Notes under the pieces: model-generated
Databases searched by the model: none
Seen by the model: the letters and a program-made list of their open reading frames with translations, nothing else
Told to the model about the DNA's origin: nothing
Assembly: GCA_020051175.1 (NCBI GenBank)
Contig: JAGVJJ010000013.1
Span: 1-64,000, forward strand
DNA: 64,000 bases
DNA from: Bacteroidia bacterium
GTDB lineage: Bacteria > Bacteroidota > Bacteroidia > 2-12-FULL-35-15
Direction: 5' to 3'
Shown here: positions 1-8,013 of the stretch, one piece after another
How the letters are laid out: every line of letters begins with the position of its first letter
Position numbering within the stretch: position 1 is the stretch's first letter
Program-made: the position numbers and the translations under genes

Positions 1-30
1 AATATTGATTGTTTTTAGCCATAACCTAGT
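1..30. repeat. Imperfect 30-bp direct repeat, copy A (copy B at 2484-2513)
   Basis: The stretch beginning AATATTGATTGTTT and continuing AGCCATAAC is found again at 2484-2513 in the same orientation, with a TT/C difference and a one-base indel. The two copies bracket the repeat array, the Fic gene and one small ORF. They may be junction scars of an integrated segment. Copy A abuts an istB remnant. Confidence 0.6.
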
Positions 31-129
31 GAAAAAACAATTGCGGATGCTATTCTTGATCGTATAATTCACGAACCTCACCGGAGATAAGGGAGAATCA
101 ATGAGGAAGAAGGCGAAGGCTGTGAGTTA
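25..129 (+). pseudogene. Remnant of IS21-family istB (helper ATPase), C-terminal end only
   Basis: Frame 1 from 25 reads PSEKTIADAILDRIIHEPHR and then stops. After a frameshift the sequence continues GESMRKKAKAVS and ends in TAA at 127-129. IADAILDRI followed by HR and GESMRKK is the typical C-terminus of IstB, the AAA+ helper of IS21-family transposases. Everything upstream of about residue 1 of this fragment is missing, and stops occur in the preceding 25 bp. This is a decayed scar, not a functional element, and shows that the region has received mobile DNA. Confidence 0.6.
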
Positions 130-143
130 AACGCTGATTTTTG

Positions 144-178
144 ATTACTTAAAAAGGAAGGTTTTCCTTTTAAGTAAT
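144..178. terminator. Hairpin between the istB remnant and the repeat array
   Basis: ATTACTTAAAAAGGAA (144-159) pairs with TTCCTTTTAAGTAAT (164-178) across a 4-nt loop, with a single bulged A. It could terminate transcription entering from either side. It may equally be the end of a decayed element. Confidence 0.4.
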
Positions 179-182
179 GGTA

Positions 183-381
183 TATAATAGAAAATATTTG
201 CTAAAAACGAGCTTATAATAGAAAATATTTGTCTTTTTTGCTTAAATTTGAAGCTTATAATAGAAAATATTTGCGTTACCTAATTTCGAATCATAATAGA
301 AAATATTTGCAGAAAATGGGGTTATAATAGAAAATATTTGCTATTTTTAATAAAAAACAGCTTTATAATGGAAAATATTTT
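183..381 (+). repeat. Six-copy array of TATAATAGAAAATATTTG, last copy overlapping the fic start codon
   Basis: Copies of TATAATAGAAAATATTTG lie at 183-200, 214-231, 256-273, 292-310 (first T replaced by C), 323-340 and 364-381. The unit is 18-19 bp, contains the palindrome AAATATTT, and is separated by 12-24 bp of unrelated AT-rich DNA. In copy 6 the A of TAG is a G, which creates the ATG start of the Fic gene at 368. Because that protein carries an AbiEi-like DNA-binding domain, an autoregulatory operator array is the simplest reading. Plasmid-type iterons are an alternative. Confidence 0.8.
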
Positions 382-2224
382 ATCTGAGATCGTCTTTTCA
401 TCCTCAAGTCCAAAAATTTCACGCCAGATCACAGCTCTGCAAAAAGAAGGGAAATTAATAAAAATAGCCTCTCGCATATATACATCTAATCTAAAGGAAA
501 CTCCAGAATCCATAATCCGAAGAAATTTGTTTCAAATCTTGGCTCACCAATATCCCGATGCGGTACTGAGTCACCGATCAGCTTTTGAATATAAGCCTAC
601 TTCAAAAGGAAATATTTTTCTTACATACACTTATACAAAAAAGGTAGAGCTACCAGGAGTGACTATTTCCTTTTTGAAGGGACACGGGCCAATACCAGGA
701 GATAATCCAATTGCAGGGAAATTATATGTTTCGCAGCAAGAAAGGGCATTATTGGAAAATCTTCAGGTATCCAAAAGACTGGGGCCAGATTCAAAAACTC
801 TTACACTTCCTGAAATTGAAGAGAAGTTAGAAACCGTAATAAATGTGCATGGTGAAGAAGGGTTAAATAAGTTAAGAGATACTGCTCGTAAAATTGCAGA
901 AGAGTTAAACATGAAAGATGAATTTGAAAAACTCAATAAAATAATCAGCTCTCTTCTTACAACTAACGCTTCAAAAGGACTTAAATCACCAGTGGCATTG
1001 GCACGCGCTCTTGGTATTCCTTACGATAAGGCACGTTTACAGCTTTTTGAAGTGCTTTTTCGTGAATTACAACAAAGAGAATTCCCTAATTATCCTGAAA
1101 AAAATATTACACCACAATCTTTTAGAAATTTTGCTTTTTTTGAAAGTTATTTTTCTAATTATATAGAAGGAACAATATTTGAACTGGATGATGCAAAAAA
1201 AATAATTGCCACTCAAACGCCAATGGCAGCGCGCGATGAAGATTCTCATGATGTTTTAGGAACCTATCAGTTAGTTTCAAACCGTGATGAGATGAACCTC
1301 ACGCCCAAAACGCCAGAAGAGCTTTTGCATTTATTATTAAACAGACACAAAATTTTGTTAAGTGCAAGACCCCATAAAAAGCCGGGACAGTTCAAAGACA
1401 AAAATAACCGTGCAGGCAATACGCATTTTGTAGATTTGAAATTAGTAAGAGGTACGCTAACAAAAGGATTTGAATTCTCAACAGGTTTAACACATCCTTT
1501 TGCAAAAGCAATATATATGATGTTTCTGGTAAGCGAAGTTCATCCATTCCTGGATGGAAATGGTCGAGTAGCCAGCGTAATGATGAACGCAGAGCTGGTT
1601 AAAGAAAATCAAAGTAAAATAATTATTCCAACCGTTTTTCGAGATGATTACATGGGCGCATTAAAAAAACTTACCAATCAATCTGATGCTTCTACCTTTA
1701 TTAGAATGATGGAACGTGCGCGTGAATTCAGTAAAAATATTTATGATGAGGACATGAATAAAATGCAAAAGTATTTAGAGGATTGCGAAGCGTTTAAAGA
1801 GCATAATGAAGGGAAATTAAAAATTATTCCAGGAGAAAACGCTACAATGATCCTCAAGGAATTTACTTTAAAAAACAAGCATTCTTTTTTAGAAATAAAT
1901 AAGATCATACTTACACCCAAGTTTCAATGGTCGAATCCAAATGATTGGAGTAAGGTTTTAATTCAGCAACATTTGATGTTGAATATAACCTGTTATGATA
2001 ATAATGGAGGTAAGAGATTTAAACCGTATTCCATCAACACATTTAATGCCCCCTATTATTCTCAGGCAGTTTTCCCACTTATACAACCAATAAATATTCC
2101 CGGAAGTATTTGGGAAGGTCAACCGAGCGATGACGAATTTCCAATAAAAGTTACAATTGAACTTACCGCAAGGATGCCATCATTCGAGTTTGATGTGGCA
2201 CTTGCATGTAATGAAACCTTATAA
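368..2224 (+). CDS. Fic-domain AMPylase-type protein with N-terminal AbiEi-like winged-helix domain
   Basis: 618 residues. Residues about 1-130 resemble the DNA-binding and antitoxin domains of AbiEi-type proteins (SPKISRQITALQKEGKL, then the SHRSAFEY and GVTISFLKG strands). The middle carries the class II inhibitory motif SNYIEG at residue 263 (S/TxxxE[G/N], Glu267). The Fic core motif HPFLDGNGR starts at residue 392 with catalytic His392. Fic enzymes usually transfer AMP from ATP to a target hydroxyl; the target here is unknown. An upstream TTG at 338 also opens the frame, but ATG 368 fits the domain start and lies inside repeat copy 6. The C-terminal 150 residues are not recognised. The combination suggests a self-regulated, self-inhibited toxin or defence protein with no separate antitoxin gene visible. 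Confidence 0.85.
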   Translation: MENILSEIVFSSSSPKISRQITALQKEGKLIKIASRIYTSNLKETPESIIRRNLFQILAHQYPDAVLSHRSAFEYKPTSKGNIFLTYTYTKKVELPGVTISFLKGHGPIPGDNPIAGKLYVSQQERALLENLQVSKRLGPDSKTLTLPEIEEKLETVINVHGEEGLNKLRDTARKIAEELNMKDEFEKLNKIISSLLTTNASKGLKSPVALARALGIPYDKARLQLFEVLFRELQQREFPNYPEKNITPQSFRNFAFFESYFSNYIEGTIFELDDAKKIIATQTPMAARDEDSHDVLGTYQLVSNRDEMNLTPKTPEELLHLLLNRHKILLSARPHKKPGQFKDKNNRAGNTHFVDLKLVRGTLTKGFEFSTGLTHPFAKAIYMMFLVSEVHPFLDGNGRVASVMMNAELVKENQSKIIIPTVFRDDYMGALKKLTNQSDASTFIRMMERAREFSKNIYDEDMNKMQKYLEDCEAFKEHNEGKLKIIPGENATMILKEFTLKNKHSFLEINKIILTPKFQWSNPNDWSKVLIQQHLMLNITCYDNNGGKRFKPYSINTFNAPYYSQAVFPLIQPINIPGSIWEGQPSDDEFPIKVTIELTARMPSFEFDVALACNETL

Positions 2225-2285
2225 GAGTCAAATCAAACGTAATATTGTTTCCTTTTGTACTGGAGTTAGATGCTTTTTTGAATAG

Positions 2286-2474
2286 TTAAGTATTAGCTAA
2301 ATAGTTCTTTAAAGCCGATAAAATTTGAAGCTCTTCTATAATAGAGTTTGAAATTGGTCGGTGAAGTCCACTTAATAAAATACATGAAACATCTACAGAT
2401 GTAATCGTTTGTAGGTGTTTTTGTACTCTTCTGTGGTTTAAAAAGTGATTTTTCATCCCAATTAAGCCCTCCAA
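2286..2474 (-). CDS. Small hypothetical ORF (62 aa), probably a remnant
   Basis: A 62-codon ORF with no recognised domain. Its tail EELQILSALKNYLANT resembles EELQTLANLKAYLSRF, the last in-frame stretch of the decayed gene at 2714-3017. The two therefore look like partial copies of the same tail. It lies between the Fic gene and direct-repeat copy B, in a stretch rich in broken genes. Whether it is expressed is doubtful. Confidence 0.25.
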   Translation of the reverse strand: MEGLIGMKNHFLNHRRVQKHLQTITSVDVSCILLSGLHRPISNSIIEELQILSALKNYLANT

Positions 2475-2483
2475 CTTACATGT

Positions 2484-2513
2484 AAATATTGATTGTTTCA
2501 GCCATAACTAGGT
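2484..2513. repeat. Imperfect 30-bp direct repeat, copy B
   Basis: Second copy of the AATATTGATTG...AGCCATAAC sequence at 1-30, same orientation, about 2.48 kb away. What follows it (an ORF remnant) is unrelated to what follows copy A (istB remnant). This favours a junction scar over a tandem gene duplication. Confidence 0.55.
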
Positions 2514-2515
2514 AG

Positions 2516-2701
2516 AGATATGGCATTCGCATTAAAGCTATCAGATTCATTAAAAACACTATTGTCCGAATCTTGAACGAAAAGCGGAGAGGCAAAGTTG
2601 GTGGATTAAGTAATTATTCCTCCGAGTTTTCAGACGATCAAGATAAACTTGATAAAGAATTAATAGCTCTTATTGTAAAAGGAATTAGCGAGAGAACGTA
2701 A
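2516..2701 (+). pseudogene. Unrecognised gene remnant directly after direct-repeat copy B
   Basis: An open frame from 2516 to the TAA at 2699-2701 encodes about 61 residues (beginning RYGIRIKAIRF, ending LIVKGISERT) with no good start codon; a stop immediately precedes it. The basic, helical composition (RILNEKRRGKVGG) suggests the 3' part of a DNA-associated protein, but no family was recognised. It is best read as the truncated end of a gene cut by the event that left the direct repeat. Confidence 0.3.
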
Positions 2702-2713
2702 TCTTGAAAGTTG

Positions 2714-3017
2714 TCAAAACCTAGATAAATAAGCTTTTAGGTTAGCCAAGGTTTGAAGTTCTTCTGTAAGACCATATACCATTAACTAACGTAAAATTGG
2801 TGGGAGAATAAGGAAGATTGTTTTTACCGAGGCATATTTTATATCCAATATAGGGAGAAAAGGGTTTAATGGTTTGAAATAAGGCATTCGAAGGCCGCTT
2901 CACCCTTTGTAAAAAACAAACATTCATTCCGGATTTTGAGGTTTTGAATCGCAAACTGATAAAACTGAATTTCGTCCTTATCGTCTTCAACAATTACAAT
3001 AGGGCCTGTTTTGACAT
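2714..3017 (-). pseudogene. Decayed single-domain response regulator (CheY-like)
   Basis: The N-terminal part reads TGPIVIVEDDKDEIQFYQFA and then FFTKGEAAFECLISN. This is the acidic pocket and first helices of Bacteroidota single-domain receivers. The start ATG (3015-3017) is one base out of frame with it; one more A in the run after ATGTCAAAA would give MSKTGP. A stop follows ECLISNH, and PFLPILDIK plus MPR (the phospho-Asp strand) can only be recovered by changing frame twice. The final frame, ending SRF then TGA, is intact. At least three frame disruptions make this a pseudogene. No partner kinase is adjacent. Confidence 0.6.
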
Positions 3018-3022
3018 GATAA

Positions 3023-3181
3023 TTACCTGAATTTGATTCCGGAATAGATGGTACGCCCGCAGGAAGCACAAACCTTCTCACCCGTCTTTTTCTTTATAAG
3101 AAGAAAAGGATGATGGCAGGGAGCCGGCTCACGGATTTTTATCAAATCCAACTTTTGCTTTATGTCCGGTTTGTTTTTCAT
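3023..3181 (-). CDS. Small Cys/His protein (52 aa), possible zinc knuckle
   Basis: Starts at ATG 3181 and stops at TAA 3023-3025, 5 bp before the decayed receiver start, suggesting an old two-gene unit. The protein contains APCHHPFLLI followed by TGEKVCASCGRT, so one Cys, two His and a CxxC pair could coordinate a metal. No family name can be given. It could be a relic like its neighbours, but its frame is intact and has a normal start. Confidence 0.35.
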   Translation of the reverse strand: MKNKPDIKQKLDLIKIREPAPCHHPFLLIKKKTGEKVCASCGRTIYSGIKFR

Positions 3182-3267
3182 ATTCTTTTGAGCAACACGA
3201 AGTTACATCAAAGGTCTGCGAAAATCGGATGTTTTGGGTAAAAGCAATAACTTGATAGTTAAACGGC

Positions 3268-3702
3268 TTAAATGCTGTTCTGAATACAGGACGAACAACT
3301 ACTTTGCTGCATCTGCTTTTTCAGCCACTCAAGAGCATTGTCCCTGTTATTGAATATTTTAGTGGGGACAGCGGGTTTGTTAATTTTATTGTACATTTCC
3401 CCAAGCAGTAGTATTGATACATTGGTAGTATAAAAGGCAATGGCAATGGTATTGTCGGAATATTCAGCTGTAGCACATAACTTACGCGCTTCGGGCGTTA
3501 ATGTAAAGAAATTAATCCCTTCGGCCATCACATAAAACTTAACTCCCGGAAAAGCTTCTGTTACCAGCCTTTTACCTTCCAGAATATCCGGCACATCAAT
3601 GGATACTCCTTCCTTGATGCAATACTCCATGTAAGCTTCGTTGCTATAAATTTTAAATTTATACTTGTTTGTTTCAATAATTTGAAACTCAGAGTTACTC
3701 AT
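3268..3702 (-). CDS. Hypothetical cytoplasmic protein, STAS/SpoIIAA-like
   Basis: 144 residues from ATG 3702; a Met three codons upstream is also possible but adds only MYL. No signal peptide or membrane segment. Alternating strands and helices, ending with KIFNNRDNALEWLKKQM, fit the small STAS-like proteins of Bacteroidota in which a terminal helix ends in ALEWL. That assignment rests on pattern only. It ends in a Cys-rich tail (SSCSSCIQNSI). It stands alone, with a TAAATTTG-type -7 box (reverse strand, 3732-3739) 30 bp upstream of the start. Confidence 0.6.
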   Translation of the reverse strand: MSNSEFQIIETNKYKFKIYSNEAYMEYCIKEGVSIDVPDILEGKRLVTEAFPGVKFYVMAEGINFFTLTPEARKLCATAEYSDNTIAIAFYTTNVSILLLGEMYNKINKPAVPTKIFNNRDNALEWLKKQMQQSSCSSCIQNSI

Positions 3703-3711
3703 TAGATACAC

Positions 3712-4041
3712 TTGTTAAATTAAATCCCCCACAAATTTAATAGACTTAAAATAAAAAATGTTACGTTTTAACTATTAAAAATAGCATTTAAACGAAATGT
3801 TTAAGCCCAGGGCAAAGTAGCAAAAGAAAGGCAAAACCAACCGTCCTTAAAAACAAACAAACAACCGCCATTTTTTTCAATCCGAAGAACAAATACAAAT
3901 ATTTATCGACAAATTATTGACTTTCATCTTTGATTACCATAAGTTTGCGTTGCTTTTAAGCCCATTTTTTGTATAACGGGGGGAATAGGCACAGAATTTT
4001 TAACCATTTAAGGTATTTTTTAATCCAAAACCTTCAAATCT
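3712..4041. other. AT-rich intergenic stretch between divergent genes
   Basis: 330 bp with no supportable ORF, repeat or RNA gene. The only recognisable element is CAAATTTA at 3732-3739, which on the minus strand is a TAnnTTTG -7 box for the leftward hypothetical gene. No convincing -33 box is visible for either direction. Confidence 0.4.
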
Positions 4042-4614
4042 ATGAAAAAAACTTCCTTTTTTTACTTCACTTTATTTGTAATTTGCATAACTGCAATCTC
4101 TTGTAAAAAAGAAAAGGAAGCAGAACCTGCGCCATTGGTTGTAAATACCGGAATGTTTAAAATTGGCCAAAATTATGGTGGTGGTGTGGTTTTTTATGTT
4201 GACGAAACAGGTATGCACGGGCTGGTTGTGGATACAACCAACCAGATTGGCTTAAAAGCCTGGTGCATTGGAGTTCCAACCACAACAAATGCCACTTCCA
4301 TCGCTTTGGGTTATGGCGATGACAACTCTGAAATGATTGTAAACACTTCGGGAAGCGGCAATTATGCAGCCTTCGAGTGCGAAAACCTCGTTTTAAATGG
4401 TCATGACGACTGGTTTTTACCATCCAAACAAGAACTAAACCTTTTGTACACGCAAAAAGCAGCCGGGATGATAAACGGACTGGATGCTGATTTTTACTGG
4501 AGCTCTTCTGAAACATCTTCTACCGGGGCCTGGTCGCAAAGCTTTATGAACGGGGCCAACAGCAGTGCGCACAAGTCAGGCAACTATGGTGTTTGCGCTG
4601 TAAGGGCGTTCTAA
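4042..4614 (+). CDS. FISUMP/DUF1566-type lipoprotein (copy 1)
   Basis: 190 residues. The N-terminus is a lipoprotein signal with lipidation Cys21 (ITAIS then C), followed by KKEKEAE, so it is probably membrane-anchored and exposed. The body has the DUF1566 pattern: IGQNYGGGVVFYVDETGMHG, then DDWFLPSKQELNLLY, DFYWSSSE and the terminal GNYGVCAVRAF. These domains resemble C-type-lectin folds and are common on Bacteroidota surface proteins; the ligand is unknown. A paralogue with the same architecture lies 460 bp downstream, about half identical by eye. Confidence 0.75.
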   Translation: MKKTSFFYFTLFVICITAISCKKEKEAEPAPLVVNTGMFKIGQNYGGGVVFYVDETGMHGLVVDTTNQIGLKAWCIGVPTTTNATSIALGYGDDNSEMIVNTSGSGNYAAFECENLVLNGHDDWFLPSKQELNLLYTQKAAGMINGLDADFYWSSSETSSTGAWSQSFMNGANSSAHKSGNYGVCAVRAF

Positions 4615-4638
4615 ATTATATCCGAATCTTATTTTACC

Positions 4639-4668
4639 AAAAGCACGTCCGTCAGTCGTGCTTTTTTT
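4639..4668 (+). terminator. Rho-independent terminator after DUF1566 copy 1
   Basis: AAAAGCACG, a loop of about 9 nt, then CGTGCTTTTTTT. The stem is followed by a T run, 25 bp after the stop codon. Confidence 0.75.
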
Positions 4669-4947
4669 GCTCACAATTAACCATACAAAGTGGTTCTCAT
4701 ACCCAAAACTGGCTTTCCCGAATCCCGGATTGTAAAAACGGACAAGTTAACGAGTCATTTTTCGGACAAAATATATCTCTTTAAAAGTGAGGCATTTACA
4801 CCAATAAGTTGTTTCCGCGCTTAGGCATCCCAGCCTCTAAAACCCTTGTAAACAAAAGCAAACAAGGATTTTTATCTATCGGGCAATAAACCTCTTTCAC
4901 AAAAAAGTAATTAACAAAATATCGAGTTATTAACAATTTGCGGTGTG

Positions 4948-4955
4948 TAAATTTG
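4948..4955 (+). promoter_or_regulatory. Possible -7 box for DUF1566 copy 2
   Basis: TAAATTTG matches the Bacteroidota TAnnTTTG -7 element, about 120 bp before the next gene. No clear TTG lies at the -33 distance, so this is tentative. The remainder of 4669-5076 shows nothing else recognisable. Confidence 0.3.
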
Positions 4956-5076
4956 TACTTACCAGGGTTTTCCTGCGGCAGTTAGAGATTAATTTAGCTT
5001 CATAAAACCTGTTTAGTTAATTGTTTAACAGGCAAATAAGGTCAATCTATTCATCTTTTAATCTAACTAAACTACT

Positions 5077-5664
5077 ATGAAAAAAGAACTTTTACTTTTC
5101 GGAACGTATATATTTCTATGTGTAGTACTGGTTTCCAGTTGTGAAAAAGAGAGCAAAGATTTACCACAACAACCTGGAAAAGAGGCGATTGCACCACCAG
5201 CTCCAATAATCATCGGCCAGACATACGGTGGGGGTACTGTTTTTTACCTTGACAATACCGGAAAACATGGTTTAACTGTAACTGCAATCAATGTGGGAGC
5301 AACCTTTCCATGGGGTAGTGCGGACATGATAGCCACACAGGCAACAGGTACTGCTGTTGGCTCCGGACCAGAAAACACCATTGCCATTGTTAATACCCTG
5401 GGACAGGGCGCTTATGCAGCAAGCATTTGCGACAGGCTGGTAGTTGACGGTTATGACGACTGGTACCTGCCCTCAAAAGACGAGCTCCAATTAATGTATC
5501 AGCAAAAAGCTGATGGGAAGTTAAAAGGCATTACCGGAGATTTTTACTGGAGCTCTACTGAAGTTTCAGAAAATGCTGCTGTATCCCTGAGTTTTAGTAC
5601 AGGAGCTAATGGAAGCACCAGTAAACAAGGGAATTACAATGTGTGTGCTGTGAGGGCTTTTTAA
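5077..5664 (+). CDS. FISUMP/DUF1566-type lipoprotein (copy 2)
   Basis: 195 residues with a lipoprotein signal (Cys22 after VLVSS) and a Pro-rich spacer (LPQQPGKEAIAPPAP). The DUF1566 body repeats the landmarks of copy 1: IGQTYGGGTVFYLDNTG, GYDDWYLPSKDELQLMYQ, DFYWSSTE and GNYNVCAVRAF. The central segment (GATFPWGSADMIATQ) differs from copy 1, which suggests divergence in ligand or surface after duplication. Each copy has its own leader, so they are probably separate transcripts. Confidence 0.75.
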   Translation: MKKELLLFGTYIFLCVVLVSSCEKESKDLPQQPGKEAIAPPAPIIIGQTYGGGTVFYLDNTGKHGLTVTAINVGATFPWGSADMIATQATGTAVGSGPENTIAIVNTLGQGAYAASICDRLVVDGYDDWYLPSKDELQLMYQQKADGKLKGITGDFYWSSTEVSENAAVSLSFSTGANGSTSKQGNYNVCAVRAF

Positions 5665-5730
5665 TAAGTGCTTTGGGGGTAAAGGATGGGAGATGGAAAT
5701 GGAAGCAGGAAAATTATTATTTTAAACAGA

Positions 5731-5774
5731 AGGGCTGTTGAGCAAAAGGCTGTAAGCAAGGGGCTGTAAGCAAT
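5731..5774. repeat. Three imperfect tandem copies of a 14-bp GGGCTGTAAGCAA unit
   Basis: GGGCTGTTGAGCAAA, AGGCTGTAAGCAAG and GGGCTGTAAGCAAT follow each other between copy 2 of the DUF1566 genes and the 3' end of murB. No role is visible. Confidence 0.55.
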
Positions 5775-5939
5775 AGGCAATAATTAACATAAAACAATTA
5801 AATAATGGTTTCATTTTTCTTTCAGAAGTTTGTTTTTTCAACGCTGTTCCGCATTGTGCAGGTGGTTGAAAAAATCTCGCGCCTTCGCTCAAAATAGCCG
5901 TTCAATGGCTGATGGCCAGTGGATATGTAGGTTAAATGC

Positions 5940-6956
5940 CTATATGATATTCACTTCCCTTTCCAGGTCCACACCAAATTTTTCCTTTACAGAATCCATT
6001 ACCTTCTGTGAGAGCTGGTAGATTTCATTTCCTGTGGCATTATTGTAATTAACCAGTACAAGGGCCTGAAGCTTATGAACACCGGCATCACCAAAGGTTT
6101 TACCTTTCCAGCCACATTGCTCAATCAGCCAGCCCGCAGCCAGCTTATAGTTTCCACCAGCGAGACTGTAACTAACCAGCTCCGGAAATTTCTCTTTTAA
6201 CAGCTTGTGCTTATCCGCTGTAATTTCAGGGTTTTTAAAGAAGCTGCCGGCATTGCCTATCTGGGCAGGATCTGGCAGCTTGCTGCTACGTATGTTGCAC
6301 ACCGCTTTGCTGATGGTTTGTATACTTGGCGCTGCAACACCCATAGCTTCCAGTTCTTTTTCAATGGCCCCATAGCTGGTATTTAACACCGGCCTTTTAT
6401 TGAGCCTGTATGTAACGGATGTAATGATGAACTGATTTTTATATTCGTGCTTGAATACACTTTCGCGATAACCGAATTTACAATCGGAATTTGAAAATGT
6501 ATGAAGTGTAAGGTCCTCTATCCGCAAGGCTTCCAGCTCGTGAAAACAATCTTTTATTTCAACCCCGTAAGCACCAATATTCTGCATAGGGCTTGCTCCA
6601 ACACAACCGGGAATAAGCGAAAGATTCTCCAAACCCGCATAGTTATTGGTAACACAGTGCATTACAAACTCATGCCATACTTCGCCTGCACCGGCCTTTA
6701 TAAAATAATGATCTGCTGTTTCATCAACAACAGTAATGCCTTTCAGCTTGTTTTTTAAAACAACACCATTAAAATCTTTTGTAAAAAGTATGTTGCTCCC
6801 CCCACCGAGGATCAGCTTCTGTTCGGTTTTATATGCATTGTCTGACAATATTTCCTGGAAGCCGGTAAGCGTGTCCAGTTCAACATAATATTTTGCAAAA
6901 GCATCTATACCAAAGGTATTCAGCTTTTTTAAGGAGAAATTTTCACGAACAACCAT
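5940..6956 (-). CDS. murB: UDP-N-acetylenolpyruvoylglucosamine reductase
   Basis: 338 residues. Cytoplasmic FAD enzyme that reduces UDP-GlcNAc-enolpyruvate to UDP-MurNAc with NADPH in peptidoglycan synthesis. FAD-binding motif GGGSN is at 51-55, IPGCVGASPMQNIGAYG at 116-131, the type I tyrosine loop FGYRES at 161-166, and the proton-donor serine is in GNAGSFF (Ser238). The C-terminal domain has GWLIEQCGWKG. Length and motif order match E. coli-type (type I) MurB. It is monocistronic in appearance; upstream lie two short repeat clusters and then the glycosyltransferase gene. Confidence 0.95.
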   Translation of the reverse strand: MVVRENFSLKKLNTFGIDAFAKYYVELDTLTGFQEILSDNAYKTEQKLILGGGSNILFTKDFNGVVLKNKLKGITVVDETADHYFIKAGAGEVWHEFVMHCVTNNYAGLENLSLIPGCVGASPMQNIGAYGVEIKDCFHELEALRIEDLTLHTFSNSDCKFGYRESVFKHEYKNQFIITSVTYRLNKRPVLNTSYGAIEKELEAMGVAAPSIQTISKAVCNIRSSKLPDPAQIGNAGSFFKNPEITADKHKLLKEKFPELVSYSLAGGNYKLAAGWLIEQCGWKGKTFGDAGVHKLQALVLVNYNNATGNEIYQLSQKVMDSVKEKFGVDLEREVNII

Positions 6957-6970
6957 AGGGGTTTACGGAT

Positions 6971-7017
6971 AACGAATGTTTTACGAATTTACGAATATGT
7001 TTAACGAATAACGAATC
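6971..7017. repeat. Cluster of TTTACGAAT/AACGAAT short repeats
   Basis: Five ACGAAT units in 47 bp directly upstream of murB. They are of the short, phased intergenic type common in this genome segment. Confidence 0.5.
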
Positions 7018-7090
7018 TATGGTTTGAAAAGGCTGCCTAAAACCGAATTGTAAATGCCTTTGATCAATTGTCTGTTTCCTATGAGAAAGG

Positions 7091-7137
7091 TTGCCAACTG
7101 CAAATTGCCAACTGACAACAGACTATGTTGCCAACTG
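7091..7137. repeat. Three copies of TTGCCAACTG
   Basis: TTGCCAACTG occurs at 7091-7100, 7105-7114 and 7128-7137, ending against the 3' end of the glycosyltransferase gene. The same word family, partly inverted, occurs at 49937-49988. Confidence 0.65.
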
Positions 7138-7140
7138 AAT

Positions 7141-7851
7141 TTAAATATTATACTTCAGAATGCACCACAGCGCGCGGAATCCGTCTTTCCAGCCTATTTT
7201 CTTTCCTTCCTCGTATGTTCTGCCATAATAGGAGATGCCTACTTCGTAAATCCTTATTTTAGGCACTTTCGCAATTTTAGCGGTTACTTCAGGTTCAAAG
7301 CCGAAACGTTTTTCCTTTAGCTTTAACTTCTGCACAATGTCCGTCCTGAAAAGCTTGTAGCAGGTTTCCATATCCGTTAAATTCAGATTGGTGAAGATAT
7401 TGGAAAGGAAAGTCAGGAAATTATTTCCCAATGTATGCCAGAAAAACAGGATGCGGTGCGGCCTTCCGCCCATAAAGCGTGAACCGTACACAACATCAGC
7501 AAACCCTTCTACAACAGGCTTTAAAAGGATATTGTATTCCTGGGGATCGTATTCCAAATCGGCATCCTGTATAACGAGGTATTGTCCGGTTGCCAAAGCA
7601 ATGCCTTTATGTAAGGCTGCGCCCTTGCCCTGGTTGTATTCCTGGCTGTGCAATACAATGTTCAGATCTTTATTGTTGCTGATGTATTCCTTAATTACAG
7701 GCTCAGTACGGTCCGTAGAGCAATCATTCACGATAATGATTTCTTTCTGAATATCATTCAGCAGAGTAACGGCTTTTATCTTATTCAGGATAAGATGAAT
7801 AGTTGCCGCTTCGTTGTAAGCAGGTATAACAATGGATAGTGTTTCTGGCAT
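7141..7851 (-). CDS. Family 2 glycosyltransferase, polyprenyl-phosphate mannosyl/glucosyl-transferase-like
   Basis: 236 residues, GT-A fold. [10 protein letters not shown] opens the nucleotide-binding domain, DAD at 96-98 is the metal site, and GSRFMGG and [11 protein letters not shown] are typical of dolichyl-phosphate mannosyltransferase (DPM1)-like enzymes. No transmembrane tail, so it is a short soluble or peripheral enzyme probably loading a sugar from a nucleotide donor onto a lipid carrier. The sugar cannot be told from sequence. It ends against a TTGCCAACTG repeat cluster. Confidence 0.85.
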   Translation of the reverse strand: MPETLSIVIPAYNEAATIHLILNKIKAVTLLNDIQKEIIIVNDCSTDRTEPVIKEYISNNKDLNIVLHSQEYNQGKGAALHKGIALATGQYLVIQDADLEYDPQEYNILLKPVVEGFADVVYGSRFMGGRPHRILFFWHTLGNNFLTFLSNIFTNLNLTDMETCYKLFRTDIVQKLKLKEKRFGFEPEVTAKIAKVPKIRIYEVGISYYGRTYEEGKKIGWKDGFRALWCILKYNI

Positions 7852-8013
7852 TTTTGGTACTGAATACTAAGGTCAAATATAACTTTTTAAATGATGTGAT
7901 TGGAGGGTTTTAATAAATTGCGGAGAGATAATTTACCCGGACTGTTGGTTGAAACATTTAATATTTCGGTGCTCTGCAACTTAAACATCATTACTGCTCT
8001 GTTTCTACCAATA

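Noticed and set aside
183-381. Repeat array as a CRISPR array
   Set aside because: The unit is 18 bp, spacers are 12-24 bp of AT-rich sequence, the last unit forms a start codon, and no cas gene is nearby.
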